64,000 nt of DNA from Laburnicola sp. R22_1. Its lineage: Eukaryota; Ascomycota; Dothideomycetes; Pleosporales; Didymosphaeriaceae. Below are positions 45,371 through 57,013 of this stretch, piece after piece. The notes beneath the pieces are model-generated. The model was not told where the DNA came from. It saw only the letters and a program-made list of their open reading frames with translations, and made no database searches. Position numbers and translations under genes: made by a program. The stretch covers positions 744,001 to 808,000 of the forward strand of contig JACONQ010000016.1 of assembly GCA_014281115.1 (NCBI GenBank), written 5' to 3'. The stretch's first letter is position 1. Every line of letters starts with the position of its first letter.

Positions 45371-48300
45371 AGAGGAACCACTAAAGTCTTCCTATAGAAG
45401 AGAAAATATTCTTATCCCTTGTCTAGCATAATAAGTTACTAAACTCTAATAGTAAGAAGCTATAGAAGTAGATATTACTACTAACCTTACTAATAAAATA
45501 TATATAAAAGATTAAGCTAGTCCGCTAGTATTTATAAAACTAAAGATTAGTAAGACCCTAAGCACCTACCTAAAGAAGGGAGGAGGCCTAGAATATAGGA
45601 GGAGACACTCTTTAAGACGCGCTAACGTAAATTATAAGCTATTTTACTAGTTTAAAGTAACTCTAAGTTATACTAGCAGCTTAACTAAATACTAATAATT
45701 AGCTTTAGAGCTTGCTAGAAGTAATTACTAATTAACTCGCCTAATTAAAGCAACGTGCTAGAGCAAAAACTATATCCTTAACCCCCTTCTAAATAATAGT
45801 AGTAATACTAGCGTCTAGCAAAGCGCCACTAGAGTGCTAACATCCCTAACACCCTAATTTAGAGTTGTTCTCTAGAAGCTATTATAATTACTAGTATTAG
45901 AAATAAATAATAAAGGCTAAGATCTATAAAAATTGCTCTCTTCTAAAGAATCTAATTAATTATATTATAAGTAGGCTAAGAAATAAAGTAGTAGATATTG
46001 CACTAGTCTTTATAAAGAAAGGAACCTATTCTAAAAATAAATTTTAGAGTTTCTTAGATATAAGCTTTTATAATAAGTTAGTAAAGAAGTAAGTATAGAA
46101 TAGGCTATTTCTTAGCTAATAGGGCAAAACCCTACTAACTAAGTTTAATACTAACTTTATGCGCCTAGCTACTAAGACTAATAAAGATAACTAGAAGAAC
46201 TTAAAGAATATTTACTAAAAAGCCTTATATATAGACTTATAAGATAGGCTAATTACGCTAAAAATCTTTAAAAACTAGGACCTTATAATATTTATAGACA
46301 AAGTTAATATAGTTAAGGAGAATATTTACTATATAAAGATATTAAAGCCCTTCTATATAGCAGCCTCCTCCTCTACTAAGTCTACTAACACTATAGATTA
46401 GGAATTTATATATTCTAGCACTATAAAGACTACTAAAGTAAACCTTTTAAAGACTAAAAAGTGCGCTAAATAGGTCTCTAAGAAGGAGTTAAAGAAGCGC
46501 TATAAGAAAGGAGTATACTTTTACTATAGTAAAAAGGAATATAGTGTCTAGAATTATTACCTTTAAGCTATAATACCCCTAATATAAGCTAAGGCTAGTA
46601 AGGCTTAGAAGATAAATAGTAGTAATAAGGATATTAATAGCTTAGTAGAGTTAGAAAACTAGTTTCTCCTTTTAGAAGTTATTAGAGAGAGGAGATAAAG
46701 CGAGTTATAAAGAAACTAAAGAAGAACTTTAATATATATAAGAAGATATAGCTAAATTTAATACTAATTACTATAAACACTTTTATTAATAATATTGCCT
46801 TTGCGTATACTATACTTAATTTAGGGTATTTAACTACTATCTTTATATCTAAAAAGTTTACTAGAAAAGCTAACCTATAATATATTAGTTTAAATAATTC
46901 CTATTAAGTAATAGAATTTAGAGGAGTAATCTTCTTAGTCTATAAAGCCGCCTATATAAAGATAGATATTAAGGGGCATATTAAAACAATATAGGTATAT
47001 ATTAATAAAAGGAGGCGGACTATAAACTAGTTCTTAGTTTGCTATAGTAAAAGAAGAACGCTATATTAGTAGCCCTAGGGAAACGCTCTATATATATAGA
47101 GTCCTCCTATATAAAAATTAAAGATAAGTAGGGAAGATAAACTCCTACTCCTAGTTAAAAAGTCTCTGCTATATTGTTTATAACCTTAAATAGAAGAAAT
47201 ATAAAAGAAAAGAATAGGCTAATAGTCTTTGCCGCCTCCCTTAAGGACATCTAAAAGGTCCTAGCCCTAAAGGTTAAAATAGACCTAAGAGACCACCTCT
47301 CTAAATAGCTCCTAAACTAGATAGAAGTTTTCTTAAGGAAATAAGCTAATAAACTTTCCTTATTACAAGACTCTAGAATTAATTACTTAATCCCCCTTAT
47401 TAAAAAGAATAAAGAAACCCTAAAGATCTCCTTTAGGCCTCTTTATAGTTTATTAAAGAAGAAACTACTAGTTCTTTATAAGAAACTAATAAAGTATCTT
47501 AACTATAGCTTTATTTAGGTAAGCAAGTCTAGCATTATAGCACTAGTATTATTTATAAGAAAACCTAAGGGAGGTCTATAATTTTGCATAAACTATAGGG
47601 CGTTAAATACCCTATTAAAAAAGGACCGCTACCTTCTTCCCCTTGTTAAAGAGATATTTTAGCTTCTTACTAAGGCTAAGTAGCTAATAAAATTAAATAT
47701 AATTTAGGCCTTTTATAAATTAAGAATAGCAAAAGAAAAGGAATAGAAAATAGTCTTCTAAACCTAGTTTAGGTTATATAAGTAGTTAGTAGTCCCCTTT
47801 AAACTAGCTAATATACTAAGCACCTTCTAGAAATATATTAACTATATTCTAAGGAAGTACTTAAATAACTTCTACTCTATCTATATAGATAATATCTTTA
47901 TATTTTCTAGTAAATCTTTAGAGGACTATTAGAATAAAGTATAATAAGTAGTAGAGAAGTTAAGTAAGGCAGAACTATATCTAGATATTAAGAACTGTAA
48001 GTTTATAGTTACTAAGACTAAATACCTTAAATTTATTATAAAGTATAAAAAGGGAATTAGTATAAACTTAAAGAAGATTAAGGCTATCTAGAATTAGACC
48101 CCTTTTATAGATGTAAAGAGTGTTTAGAGTTTTTTAGGTTTTACTAACTTCTACTAGAGGTTTATAAAAAACTTCTTAAAAGTAGTATTTTTATTAATAA
48201 AGTTAACTAGAAAGGAAACTCCCTTGTTATAGGGGTAGAAATAATAGTAGGCCTTTAACTATTTAAAGAGAGTGTTTTATACTAAGCCTACACTAGTCTA

Positions 48301-51154
48301 CTTTAATTCTAAAAAGAAAGGAGTATTAGAGACTAACTTTTTAAACTAGGCCTTTAGAGTCTACTTCTTATAGTTTAATGGAAAAGAAGTCCTTACGCTA
48401 ATTATCTACCTTTTTACTAAATATACCTCTATAGAGGTAAACTATATAATCTATAATAAAAAGATACTTATAGTTATTAAAGCACTAAGAAGTAGTATAA
48501 TATACTTTAGGCTATTCTTTATATACTTATATACACTAATTATAAAAACCTTATACTTTATAAAGTCTAAAAGGTTAGATAAATAGTATATACGCTAGGC
48601 TAATACTCTTAGTAAATATAATATAATATTTTAGTATAGACTAGAAACTATTAACTTACGAGTAAATACTCTTTTGCAACGCTAGTAGAATATGCCTACT
48701 AATACTAAAAATAACTAGATTAAGTCCTATAAAATTTAACTTCTTAAGAAAGTTTCTTTAGAAAATAGAGATATTAGGCTTTAAATATCTATAGCCCTAG
48801 TAATATAAGCTCTGCCTAGGAGGCTTAACCCTCCTAAGGAAAAAAAGAGCTAAGCTAAACGTAAGAAACACTAGTCTCCTTTTTCCTACTTATTAAAAGA
48901 GTTTTCTTCTAAACTAGAAATGCACCTCCTAGTAGATCTAGACTTAGATAAATTATAGTCTTATAGCTTAAAGGAAGATCTTATACTAAGAGAAATAAAA
49001 AAAGTGTATTCTCTACTATAGGCGCACTTTTTTCTTCTTCCTAAACCTAAAGGTTGCTATATAAAAATATAATATTAATAACGCTAATTACCTTTAGTAC
49101 TAGAAACAAAGATAGATTCTAAACTAGAAATTTCTATAGATAATACTAGTTACTATAGTCTATAACTTCCCTATATCTAAGTATCTAGGGAGAGAGATTA
49201 CCTATAATATAGTTACTAGATTATACTTCTTTCTAAAAATATTAAATTTTATTTATTAATTTATTAAGAACTATAATATATATAAAAGAACTAAGCTATA
49301 CAGAGATATAAAATAAGGGCTACTAAAATCCTTTCCCCTTTTAGACTAGATATAAAAGGAGATCTCTATAGACTTTATTACTAAGCTTCCTATAAGTAGG
49401 GAGAACACAAATATAATAGTAGGGTGTAATAGGCTAGAAAAAAATAGTCTTAGTCTCCCTACTAGACTTAAAGGTAGAAACTATAGTAGAGGCGTTTCTT
49501 TATTATATTATAGCCTACTATTAGCTCTCTAATGCTATAACCTCTAACTATAAAGGTTAATTTATAAGCAACTTTTAGAGATAGCTATATAAGAGAATAA
49601 AGATTTAGAGAAGATTATCCTTCTTTAAGCGCCTAGAAACTAATAGCACTATAAAATATATAAATTCTATAATTAAGGTATACCTCTACACTTTTATATA
49701 ATAGAACTAGAAGAATTAGGCCTTATACTACCCTATAGTGCAAATAGCTATTAATAGGAAAGAAGCTACCTCTACTAAAGTAGTACTATTTTTTCTCTAG
49801 CATAAATATAATATAGACTTAGCTAAGCTAGATATAAAAATAGAAGCTATTAACTATTACTAGTAGGATTTATAACTAGTAAAGTCTATTAAAGCTTTGC
49901 TATAGAAGTTTTAAAAAGTTTTTATATTTATTTAAGCTAAGATAGCTAAGTTTTAATAAGAGTAGGAGCGGCAAGCAAACTAACACTAGAGAGACACTTT
50001 AGTATTAAAGGAAAAAGACAAAGTTTAGCTCTAGTATAGGGACTACCTATCTAACTTTTATTCTAATAAAAAGTTAGACTAGAAAAATACAAAGTTTATA
50101 GTTATATAAGTAGTAGACTTCTATAATATAAAACTAAATATTCTATCTAAAGTCTACCTAGTATTCTTTGTAAATTGTCTACGCCTAGGTAGAGAAGACC
50201 CTCTCCCTAGCTAGATTATAGATAATAGAAAACTAAAGGCTATTATTATTAAGAAAGAAGAGAAATAGGTTATAGAAGATATCCTAGCTAAGAAACCTAC
50301 CTAAAGGAAAAGGGGGCTATAGAGATTACTCTCTTAAGTTAAGTAGTTAGATAATACTAACCTAACTTAGAAATCTACTATAAATCTCTTTACTATAGAG
50401 GTATTAGATCGCTAGAAAATATACATCTTCCTATTCTAAAGCAATAATAGAGAGTTGCCTATAGACTTCTATAGAAACTCCCTAAACTAATAAATACGCT
50501 ATAGCTCCTAGTATAAGAGTTGCATCTCTAGTAAAGAACCTAAAAAGCCTCTACTAAAAGGAGATTAGAATAAGCCTAAACCTCTAGCCCTCCTTACTAA
50601 TTACTTAGGGATTAGTAAGAAATAAGACTATAATTTACTTAAAAGAGTAAAAACACTTAAAGAAGTACTATAAAATATTTAGAAGCGTTAGCCCTAATAT
50701 AAATAAATAGAAAAAGGGAGAATTATTGCCCCTATAATAAAATATTATATATTCTAAGGTCGGCTTACCAAATACCTTTTTTGACCTTTTTTTTAGTTTG
50801 AGGTTAAAGTAGATTAAGATAGAAGGTTATATGTACTATGTACAGCACCTAATTCTAATTAAAGACTAACCTTAAATACCTTAACAACCCTATATCCTAT
50901 AAGCTCCTAGTCCTAATGCAAAGTTTACTTATAGCGTACATAGTATACCTAGCTTGTTACCACTACTATTGTTAGTTATCTGCGCTCGCTGCTACGCGAC
51001 GTACTTGCTTAAATAAGCTAACTTAATAGTAATAATAATAATAATAGTTAGAAGAATTTTATAAATCTATATAACACTTTTGCCACTATACAGCTTATTA
51101 ATAAACACCTTATTATCTTTTTTTTGCGTCCCCTACTAGATAATTCTGCTACTA

Positions 51155-52480
51155 TAGTGCTAAGCCAAAAGTCTGTTCCCCCAACACGCTAACGCGCGTA
51201 CACCAACACTAACATCCTATTTTCAACACTACATTACTCCACTAATATGAGCTCTTTTAGTGTAGAAATTTCAGGAAATCGTCGCCGCAATGCCGAATTA
51301 TCTGTCCAGCAACGGGATTTAATTATCGCGAAGTGTGAGGCGGGCGCGTCATCGCGGGAGTTGGCTAAGGAGTTTAACTGTACGCGTTGCTGCATCAACA
51401 AAACACTTTAGAGATATGGAGAACAACACCACAATTAATCGCGGCCTCGATTAGGGCGTCCCTAGGCGCTTAATACACATGACAAGCGTGTACTCTATTA
51501 AGAGGCACGAAAAAACCTGAGGATTGAATACCTAGCCTTCCTTCGCAAGGCCTCCCTCCGCCGCATCTCTCAAACGACTGCATATCGCGCATTGAAGGCA
51601 GAGAGCCTAACCAACTTCTAGGCAGCGCGGAAGCCCAAGATCACTCGCGCGGTGGCCTAGGAGAGGCGTTAATTTGAATAGGAATATCGCAATTAGGATT
51701 GGCGCGGACAGCCCTTCCAGTTCTTAGATAAGTGCTCTCTATTTAAAGACGCTCTGGCGGCACATCTACATAGGTTTTTCGCCTCCTATACAAGAAATAG
51801 AGACATGAGATAATTGAGGAGACAGTTATATTAAGATCTCGCGCGGCAATGGTGTGGGCGAGTATCTGGCTTAATTAGAGAGGGCGGGTTTAGCGGAGTC
51901 CCTTAGTGATTATGCCTAGGGACCTAGCAGCTCGTTGTAAAGGATACAGCGTATAGAGTTATATTAAAGCTCTATGCGAAGGACTCCTCTGTAATTATTA
52001 CGTAGGAGATATCTATATGCACGATAACGCGCCCATCTGTAGGGCGCGATAGTTACTCGATTTTTTGGCGGAACACGGCATACAACTAATTGAGTGGCCG
52101 CGTTATTCCCCTAATATCAACCCTATTAAACATCTCTAGTGGTCCCTTAAGAGAGAACTCTATAAGCGTTACCCTAATATGGGCGATCTTAGTAATAGTA
52201 ATAAGGACTTTAAGACCTTCTGCGCGGCGTTAAAAGATTGCTAGCGTAGGATCCCTAATTTGCTAATTTGTAAGCTTATACTTAGTATGCCGCGTCGCCT
52301 ACTTGCTCTTCGGCGTGCGCGCGGGTATTAAACAAAATATTAATCAAATAATTATCTCTATATCAATTATTAACTCTCTAGGAGCGATATTAGGGGTGCT
52401 GGAGCGCTCTGCGCAACAGGGTGGTGATGATGGTGGACCTCGCTTACCCCTGCGGGGAATAGACTTTTGGCTTAGTACTG
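51155..52480 (+). mobile_element. Tc1/mariner transposon, 1,326 bp
   Basis: Inverted ends TAGTGCTAAGCCAAAAGTC and CAGTACTAAGCCAAAAGTC, about 27 bp. TA duplications lie at 51,153-51,154 and 52,481-52,482. It is inserted in element X and is less AT-rich than its surroundings. Confidence 0.92.
51247..52331 (+). pseudogene. Tc1-type transposase relic
   Basis: Starts MSSFSVEISGNRRRNAELS. An HTH follows (LIIAKCEAGASSRELAKEFNCTR). Core relics are FLDKCSLFKD (first Asp; the next residue, usually Glu, is Lys), MHDNAPICRAR (second Asp kept) and WPRYSPNINPIKHLxW. In the last block the catalytic Asp/Glu position, usually PIEHLW, is Lys. The C-terminus reads RRLLALRRARGY. Stops and at least one frameshift are present, since start and end are not in the same frame. 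About 360 codons, the expected size. Confidence 0.82.
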
Positions 52481-53025
52481 TAATAAGAAGCAATTCTATC
52501 TACTAAAGTAGAAATTTAATCTTGTAATTTTTCGCAAACTAAATAAGCTACTAACCTAACTAGTACACTAGGACTGCCTTATAAATAGTTAAGTGTACTT
52601 GCCCCTTGTACTAAATAAGCATCTAAATAGAATAGAACTCTAGCGTAGTTACTTTAATAGCCTCTTTAATAGCAGTAGCGCAAATCTTTAGTGTATACTT
52701 TTTAGTAATAGCGAGTACTTTTTTAGAAATAACGTTAATGCCTAGATAGATAGCAGGGCGTAGAGTAATAGTAGAGGCTTTGTCTAGGACAACCTTAATA
52801 TAGTAATAGAGCGATAGTGTATCTAGTATATATTACCCTTATCCTACTTATAAGCAAAGCAGTATAACGTACTTTGCACTCGAGTCGGACACTCTATTAA
52901 GTCAGACACTTTGCCAAGACCCTACCAAGTTCTATACTATTTACAATAGTATAGAGTCAACATAAACTATTTTCGATAGTCTAAATAGGCTAAACTATTT
53001 AGAATCTACTTCTATAAGCTGTCTA

Positions 53026-54816
53026 AGCTCGGCCATATAGTGGTCGGCCACATATAGTGATCGGCCACCCCACCCAAAGCAGCCACACAGTTTGGAGTCG
53101 CGATTTCTCAACAACAACAATTACAATTGCCATTCAGTACACATAGAACTAAGTTCAAGTGCTGCTACTACTGCTGCTGCTTTTTGAGCTTCTTTCTCTA
53201 GTGAACTACTTGCCTATTAAGCCTGTAAAGCAGCTGCTCGGTCAATAGCAGCCTTTATAGCCTCAACATTACTAAAGCGCTTATTTGGATTAACTTAAAC
53301 GCGCTTTCTGACGCGGGTGATCTTAGCACTATCTAGTTAATATTTGAGTCGTTAATTTTCAGCCTCAAGTTGGGCTGCCCTGGTGTTGGCTTCTGCAATA
53401 GCCTTGCCTGCCTTGCCAAGCACTACGCGGGTGCTTCGTGAGAGAGATTCTGACAACAGCAGCTGTTGTTGAGCCTTATATAGAGCCTGTGAGCTCCGAG
53501 GGGTGTTAAAGACTTGATCTGCAGTTACTAGCCCCTGACTGCTCGCTAGAGGGGTGACTAGCCAGCCAGTTACTTGAGATGAGAGCAGCACAAGGTCTGG
53601 GTTGTATGGGCAGAGCCCTGCAGCCCTCCAGCCAGCTCAGATAACTCGCTCTGAGAGTCCTTCTTCTCTAGCTTTATTATATAATATAACGAAGCGCTCT
53701 TTTTTAATAGGTGCTGCGTCATCAAGGGCTGAGAGAGCTCGTATCTCACCACGGTACTTGGATTTGAGTACCGAGAAAGGAGCAAGATCCAACGGCTGAA
53801 GCAGGTGTGAGGAGTGAGCTGGAAGATACAAGAGGTGGATCTTGTTGACCTTGCAGAGCCATATAAAGTCAATAGGGATGTGGGAGCCATAGCCGTTAAG
53901 AAGGAGGAGCCGCTAGCCACTGTTAGATGGTGAAGTATTTGGCATGAAAATACGCTGCAACCATTCATAGCTAATTGAGTTTAACGTCCATCCATTCTCT
54001 GACGTTGTGTAGAGCCAATCTGGTGTGCCTTGTGCTAGAAACCACGTTAACTGTAGATGCTTGCCCTTAAAGATAACTAGGCATTGAAGCTTGACGCCGA
54101 CAGCTGAGATGGTCTTAATAATTGATACCCACTCGCGATCCTCTGGGGATTTGATATAAGCCTTCTTCTTTAATGAACTGGCAACGACCTGGGAGTTTGT
54201 ACATACCCCTAGTGCGCACCCAGTCTCATCCATATTCCACATATCTTCATACTGTATGCCCAGCTCTATTCTTGTCCGCTTAAACAGCTCAAGAAAGGCT
54301 TGTATAGTGTCTTAACTGGCTGCAGTAGTCCTTGCACTCTCGATTGTTCGGCCGACGATAGAGGCGACGCGTGGGTTGCGTGTGATGAAATGGGGTACCC
54401 ATAGTTGCCCTAGAGGCTCGTGGTCACCATTCATGTGCAGGATTCGGGTGGCCATCTCTCGCACACGGGGATGAGATGGAGGTTGTGCGCGTGAGTCCTC
54501 TTCTAGTATCCACTCTACTAGAAAGCGCTCTTGCTCCAGAGTCAATCGCTGTTGGTTAGAGTGAGCTATCGCGTTGGGTTGGCGACCGTTGATGCGCTCT
54601 TGGAGAGTTGATCGGGGCACGCCCCAGGCCTTAGCAGCCTTCCGTTGGCTTGTATAAACACCAGAATTAAGATCGCTAATAGCAGATTGTATTGCTAGTT
54701 CACGAGGATCCATTTTGAACGCGTGGTGTTGAGGGTATAGATGATCAAAAAGTGAGTAACGCGTTGTGGTGGGGTGGCCGATCACTATATGTGGCCGAAC
54801 ACTATATGGCCGAGCT
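53026..54816 (-). mobile_element. pogo/Fot1-like DNA transposon P4 nested in P3, 1,791 bp
   Basis: Inverted ends of about 48 bp start AGCTCGGCCATATAGTG and contain two GGCCA(C)-ATATAGTG units. TA duplications lie at 53,024-53,025 and 54,817-54,818. Composition is near normal; it is the youngest layer of the nest. Confidence 0.93.
53121..54713 (-). pseudogene. P4 transposase (DDE_1, Fot1-like), 530 codons with several stops
   Basis: One continuous frame starts MDPRELAIQSAISDLNSGVY and ends MCTEWQL-stop, exactly the length and ends of the P1 transposase. Helix-turn-helix: GVPRSTLQERINGRQPN. Core: WNMDETG (first Asp kept), LLLNGYGSH (second Asp now Asn, His now Tyr), LQPLDLAPF (third Asp kept). 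In-frame stops lie near 54,313, 53,914, 53,638 and 53,350, with others before the C-terminus. Clearly the same family as P1 but well diverged. Confidence 0.9.
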
Positions 54817-56879
54817 TATAGGTCTTTTTATTGTGCCCAGGCTTGCCGCAGCGTCCACAGCGCCGTTAAGCGGATTCGCCTCTATTAGTGCGCACCCTCT
54901 TCTTTGCCTTCTTGCCATCACTACGCACCCCAAAGTCCTTTAGAGTAGCCAGTCACTGGCCCTCTTTAACTATAAGGACTCCTTCTTGCTGCAATCGCTT
55001 TCTTTTATATGATTTACGTCGTGTGGCGGCCTTATTAGCAGCTTAAAGTTCGGCGTTGCATTTGGTCATTAATACCGGTACGTACCAAAGAATGCCCTAT
55101 TATCTCAGCGCCTTTAACGAGCTTTTCCATCGCCTCAACTATATAAGTTGGGGAACTATCTACATGCCTTTAAATCCTCTGCTTAACCAGCGTCGATTGC
55201 GACCCAAGTTCTGTACTATTTCGCGGAGTTTGCGACTCCCATATACTATCGCGAATAGTACAAAGTGGAGGCGTACGCAGGCGGACGTCAAGCTGCGATA
55301 TCACAACTTCTGGGTTGTGGGGCACTAGGCCAGCACCTCGAAAGCCTCCTTTAATATTACTTTCAGTAAACGAAGCCTTAAAAGCAGCAATAAAGCAAGG
55401 CAGGAACTCGATTTTAGTGATGTGCGTGATGTGGTTGCGCATTAAATCCTTAGCTTAGCGCCCATACGCCTTTTTTAAAGGCGCGAAACAGCCCACATCA
55501 AGTGGCTATAAGAGGTGCGACGAATGCGAGAGCATATAGAGAGTAACAATATTGCTCTTTTTGCAATACTGTTTGAATTCGAACGAGTTGTAACTCTTAT
55601 AGCCATTAAGAATGAGCAAACGTGTTATGCTAACAACACGCCTCTTTATATACTTATTAAAGTGCTTTAGCCACTATAGACTAAGCTTATTTATTGTTTA
55701 GCTATTCTTAGAGACTGCAATAACCTAATTATAAGGTAGATCCTTCTCCTTATACTAGGCAGAGAGGTAGTGCTTGCCCCCAAAGATAATAAAGGGTAGG
55801 ATCTACCACCCTGTTGCATTAATGCCTTAGATAACTGTTGTCCACTTCCTATTGCCCTACTGCACCTGCTTTGGCCGTCCTTAATGCTTAGAGCCTGTGA
55901 CTACTACTCTAGTCAATATTATGCCTATTATAAAGCCTACTTTATCAAAATTGTAGGTGTCCTTGTCTAGGATACTATGTTTGGCCTTTATGTTCTCCAC
56001 AAGCCAGAACCAGACTTATATCACCTTAGGATCCTCCTAGAGAGCTCTCTTATAGTCGTACTTTTGATTAAACTTGACTTTAAGCTCTGGCTGGCGCTTA
56101 ACAAAGTCATAAGGCCACCTCTGGCCAACTAGCTTATAGTGGCGTGCAGCCAGTAAAGAATTAGCCATATCTTTTATAGCATTAAGCCAAGGCGGAAATC
56201 CTCGCGCGTCTAGGTCGAGTATATGCTCCACAATCGCCTGCTCCTCTCTTATAGTAAGTCTTATTTTGTTAGGTGCGCAGTTGCGTCTAAACGTCTTTTT
56301 AGCACATTAGTCGCTAAGTGTACTTTAAGAGATGTTATAGATAGCTATAGCGCGTCGCTAAAAGAGTGTCGCGTCTTGTTTAATAGCCTAGATCGCAAGC
56401 TGTATACGCGCTTCTTTTAACACTAGTAGTTTATTATGTGGTTAAGGCATCGCGTTATACTATTGCTGATAGTACGTTTTGGTAGAGTCTTAGCAAAGTG
56501 TCTAACTTAATAGAGTGTCCGACTCGAGTGTAAAGTACGTTATACCTATTAATATATTAACTTGTGTTATTTATAACAATGAGAATAGTAGAGAAGAAGA
56601 AAGAATAACTATAGTATAGCTGCGCTAAAGTTTTATCCCTTCTCTACTAAAGTTCTAAGTAGTCTCTTTATAAAAACTTTGTATATAGGAGCTGTGCATA
56701 CTAAGACTACTAAGCTTGCTTAGTAGTTTAAACGCGCTTTTTTTATAATTACTACCTTTTTTACGGTCTTTTTAATTACTAAGTAGGAGGCTCTACTTTT
56801 TTATTATATTATTTAAGATAAAAGCCTTTGTTATACTACCTCTAGATAGTTAATATAATGCTATATATAGATTCTAAAT

Positions 56880-57000
56880 TTGTAATTACCTATTTTACGC
56901 TCTTTTTTAATTACTAAGTAGGAGGCTCTGCTTTTATTATTATGTTATTTAAGATAAAAGCCTTTGTTATTCTACTCCTAGGTAGTTAATTTAATAACAC
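56880..57000 (+). mobile_element. R1 copy, 121 bp, with 13-bp target duplication
   Basis: Perfect flanks ATAGATTCTAAAT (56,867-56,879 and 57,001-57,013). It carries the longest solo version, from TTGTAATTACC through TACGCTC to TTTAATAACAC. It sits 10 bp beyond the end of the second X copy. Confidence 0.82.
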
Positions 57001-57013
57001 ATAGATTCTAAAT

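Larger units (their letters stand above)
44760..50757 (+). mobile_element. Ty3/Gypsy (chromovirus-type) retrotransposon, RIP'd, 3' LTR not found
   Basis: A 176-bp 5' LTR (44,760-44,935) is followed by gag with a zinc-knuckle relic near 46,510-46,560. Reverse transcriptase lies at about 47,500-48,200 (GGLxFCINYRALN, then IYIDNIFIFS, where YLDD is the active-site block). RNase H follows to about 48,650, then integrase at about 49,350-49,900 (DFITKLP). The end carries a chromodomain-like LKAIIIKKEEKxVIEDILAKK at about 50,230-50,300. A purine-rich tract lies near 50,710. The copy of element X begins at 50,758 where the 3' LTR would be expected. Confidence 0.85.
53015..56400 (-). pseudogene. P3 transposase (DDE_1, pogo-like), split by P4 at its last codons
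   Basis: From the right: helix-turn-helix with EEQAIVEHILDLDARGFPPW and VKRQPELKVKFNQKYDYKRAL. The core follows, with NFDKVGF (first Asp kept), LLILNGYKSYN (second Asp now Asn) and PLDVGCF (third Asp kept). Then MRNHITHITKIEFLP, GLVPHNPEVVISQLDVRLRTPP and a zinc knuckle CGRCGKPGHNKKTY. P4 entered two codons before the stop; the end (Tyr-Ser-Leu-stop) reads on at 53,025 and below. Stops are mainly TAG/TAA from RIP. The start Met was not fixed. Confidence 0.82.
52867..56540 (-). mobile_element. pogo-like DNA transposon P3 with nested P4, 3,674 bp
   Basis: Inverted ends of about 60 bp start ACGTACTTTGCACTCGAG (left) and ACGTACTTTACACTCGAG (inverted right). TA duplications lie at 52,865-52,866 and 56,541-56,542, inside element X. 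Without P4 it is about 1.88 kb. Confidence 0.92.
50758..56870 (+). mobile_element. Element X, second copy, interrupted by Tc1 and P3/P4
   Basis: Inverted relative to 37,066-38,174. Matching segments are 50,758-51,152, 52,483-52,864 and 56,543-56,870, about 1.1 kb in total. The junctions with the two inserted transposons are exact at TA. ATTCTAA occurs at both outer edges (50,751-50,757 and 56,871-56,877) as a probable imperfect target duplication. Confidence 0.82.

Noticed and set aside
37055..56877. A single giant transposon with 1.1-kb inverted ends
   Set aside because: The left arm has its own exact 11-bp flanking duplication, so the arms are separate insertions of one family.
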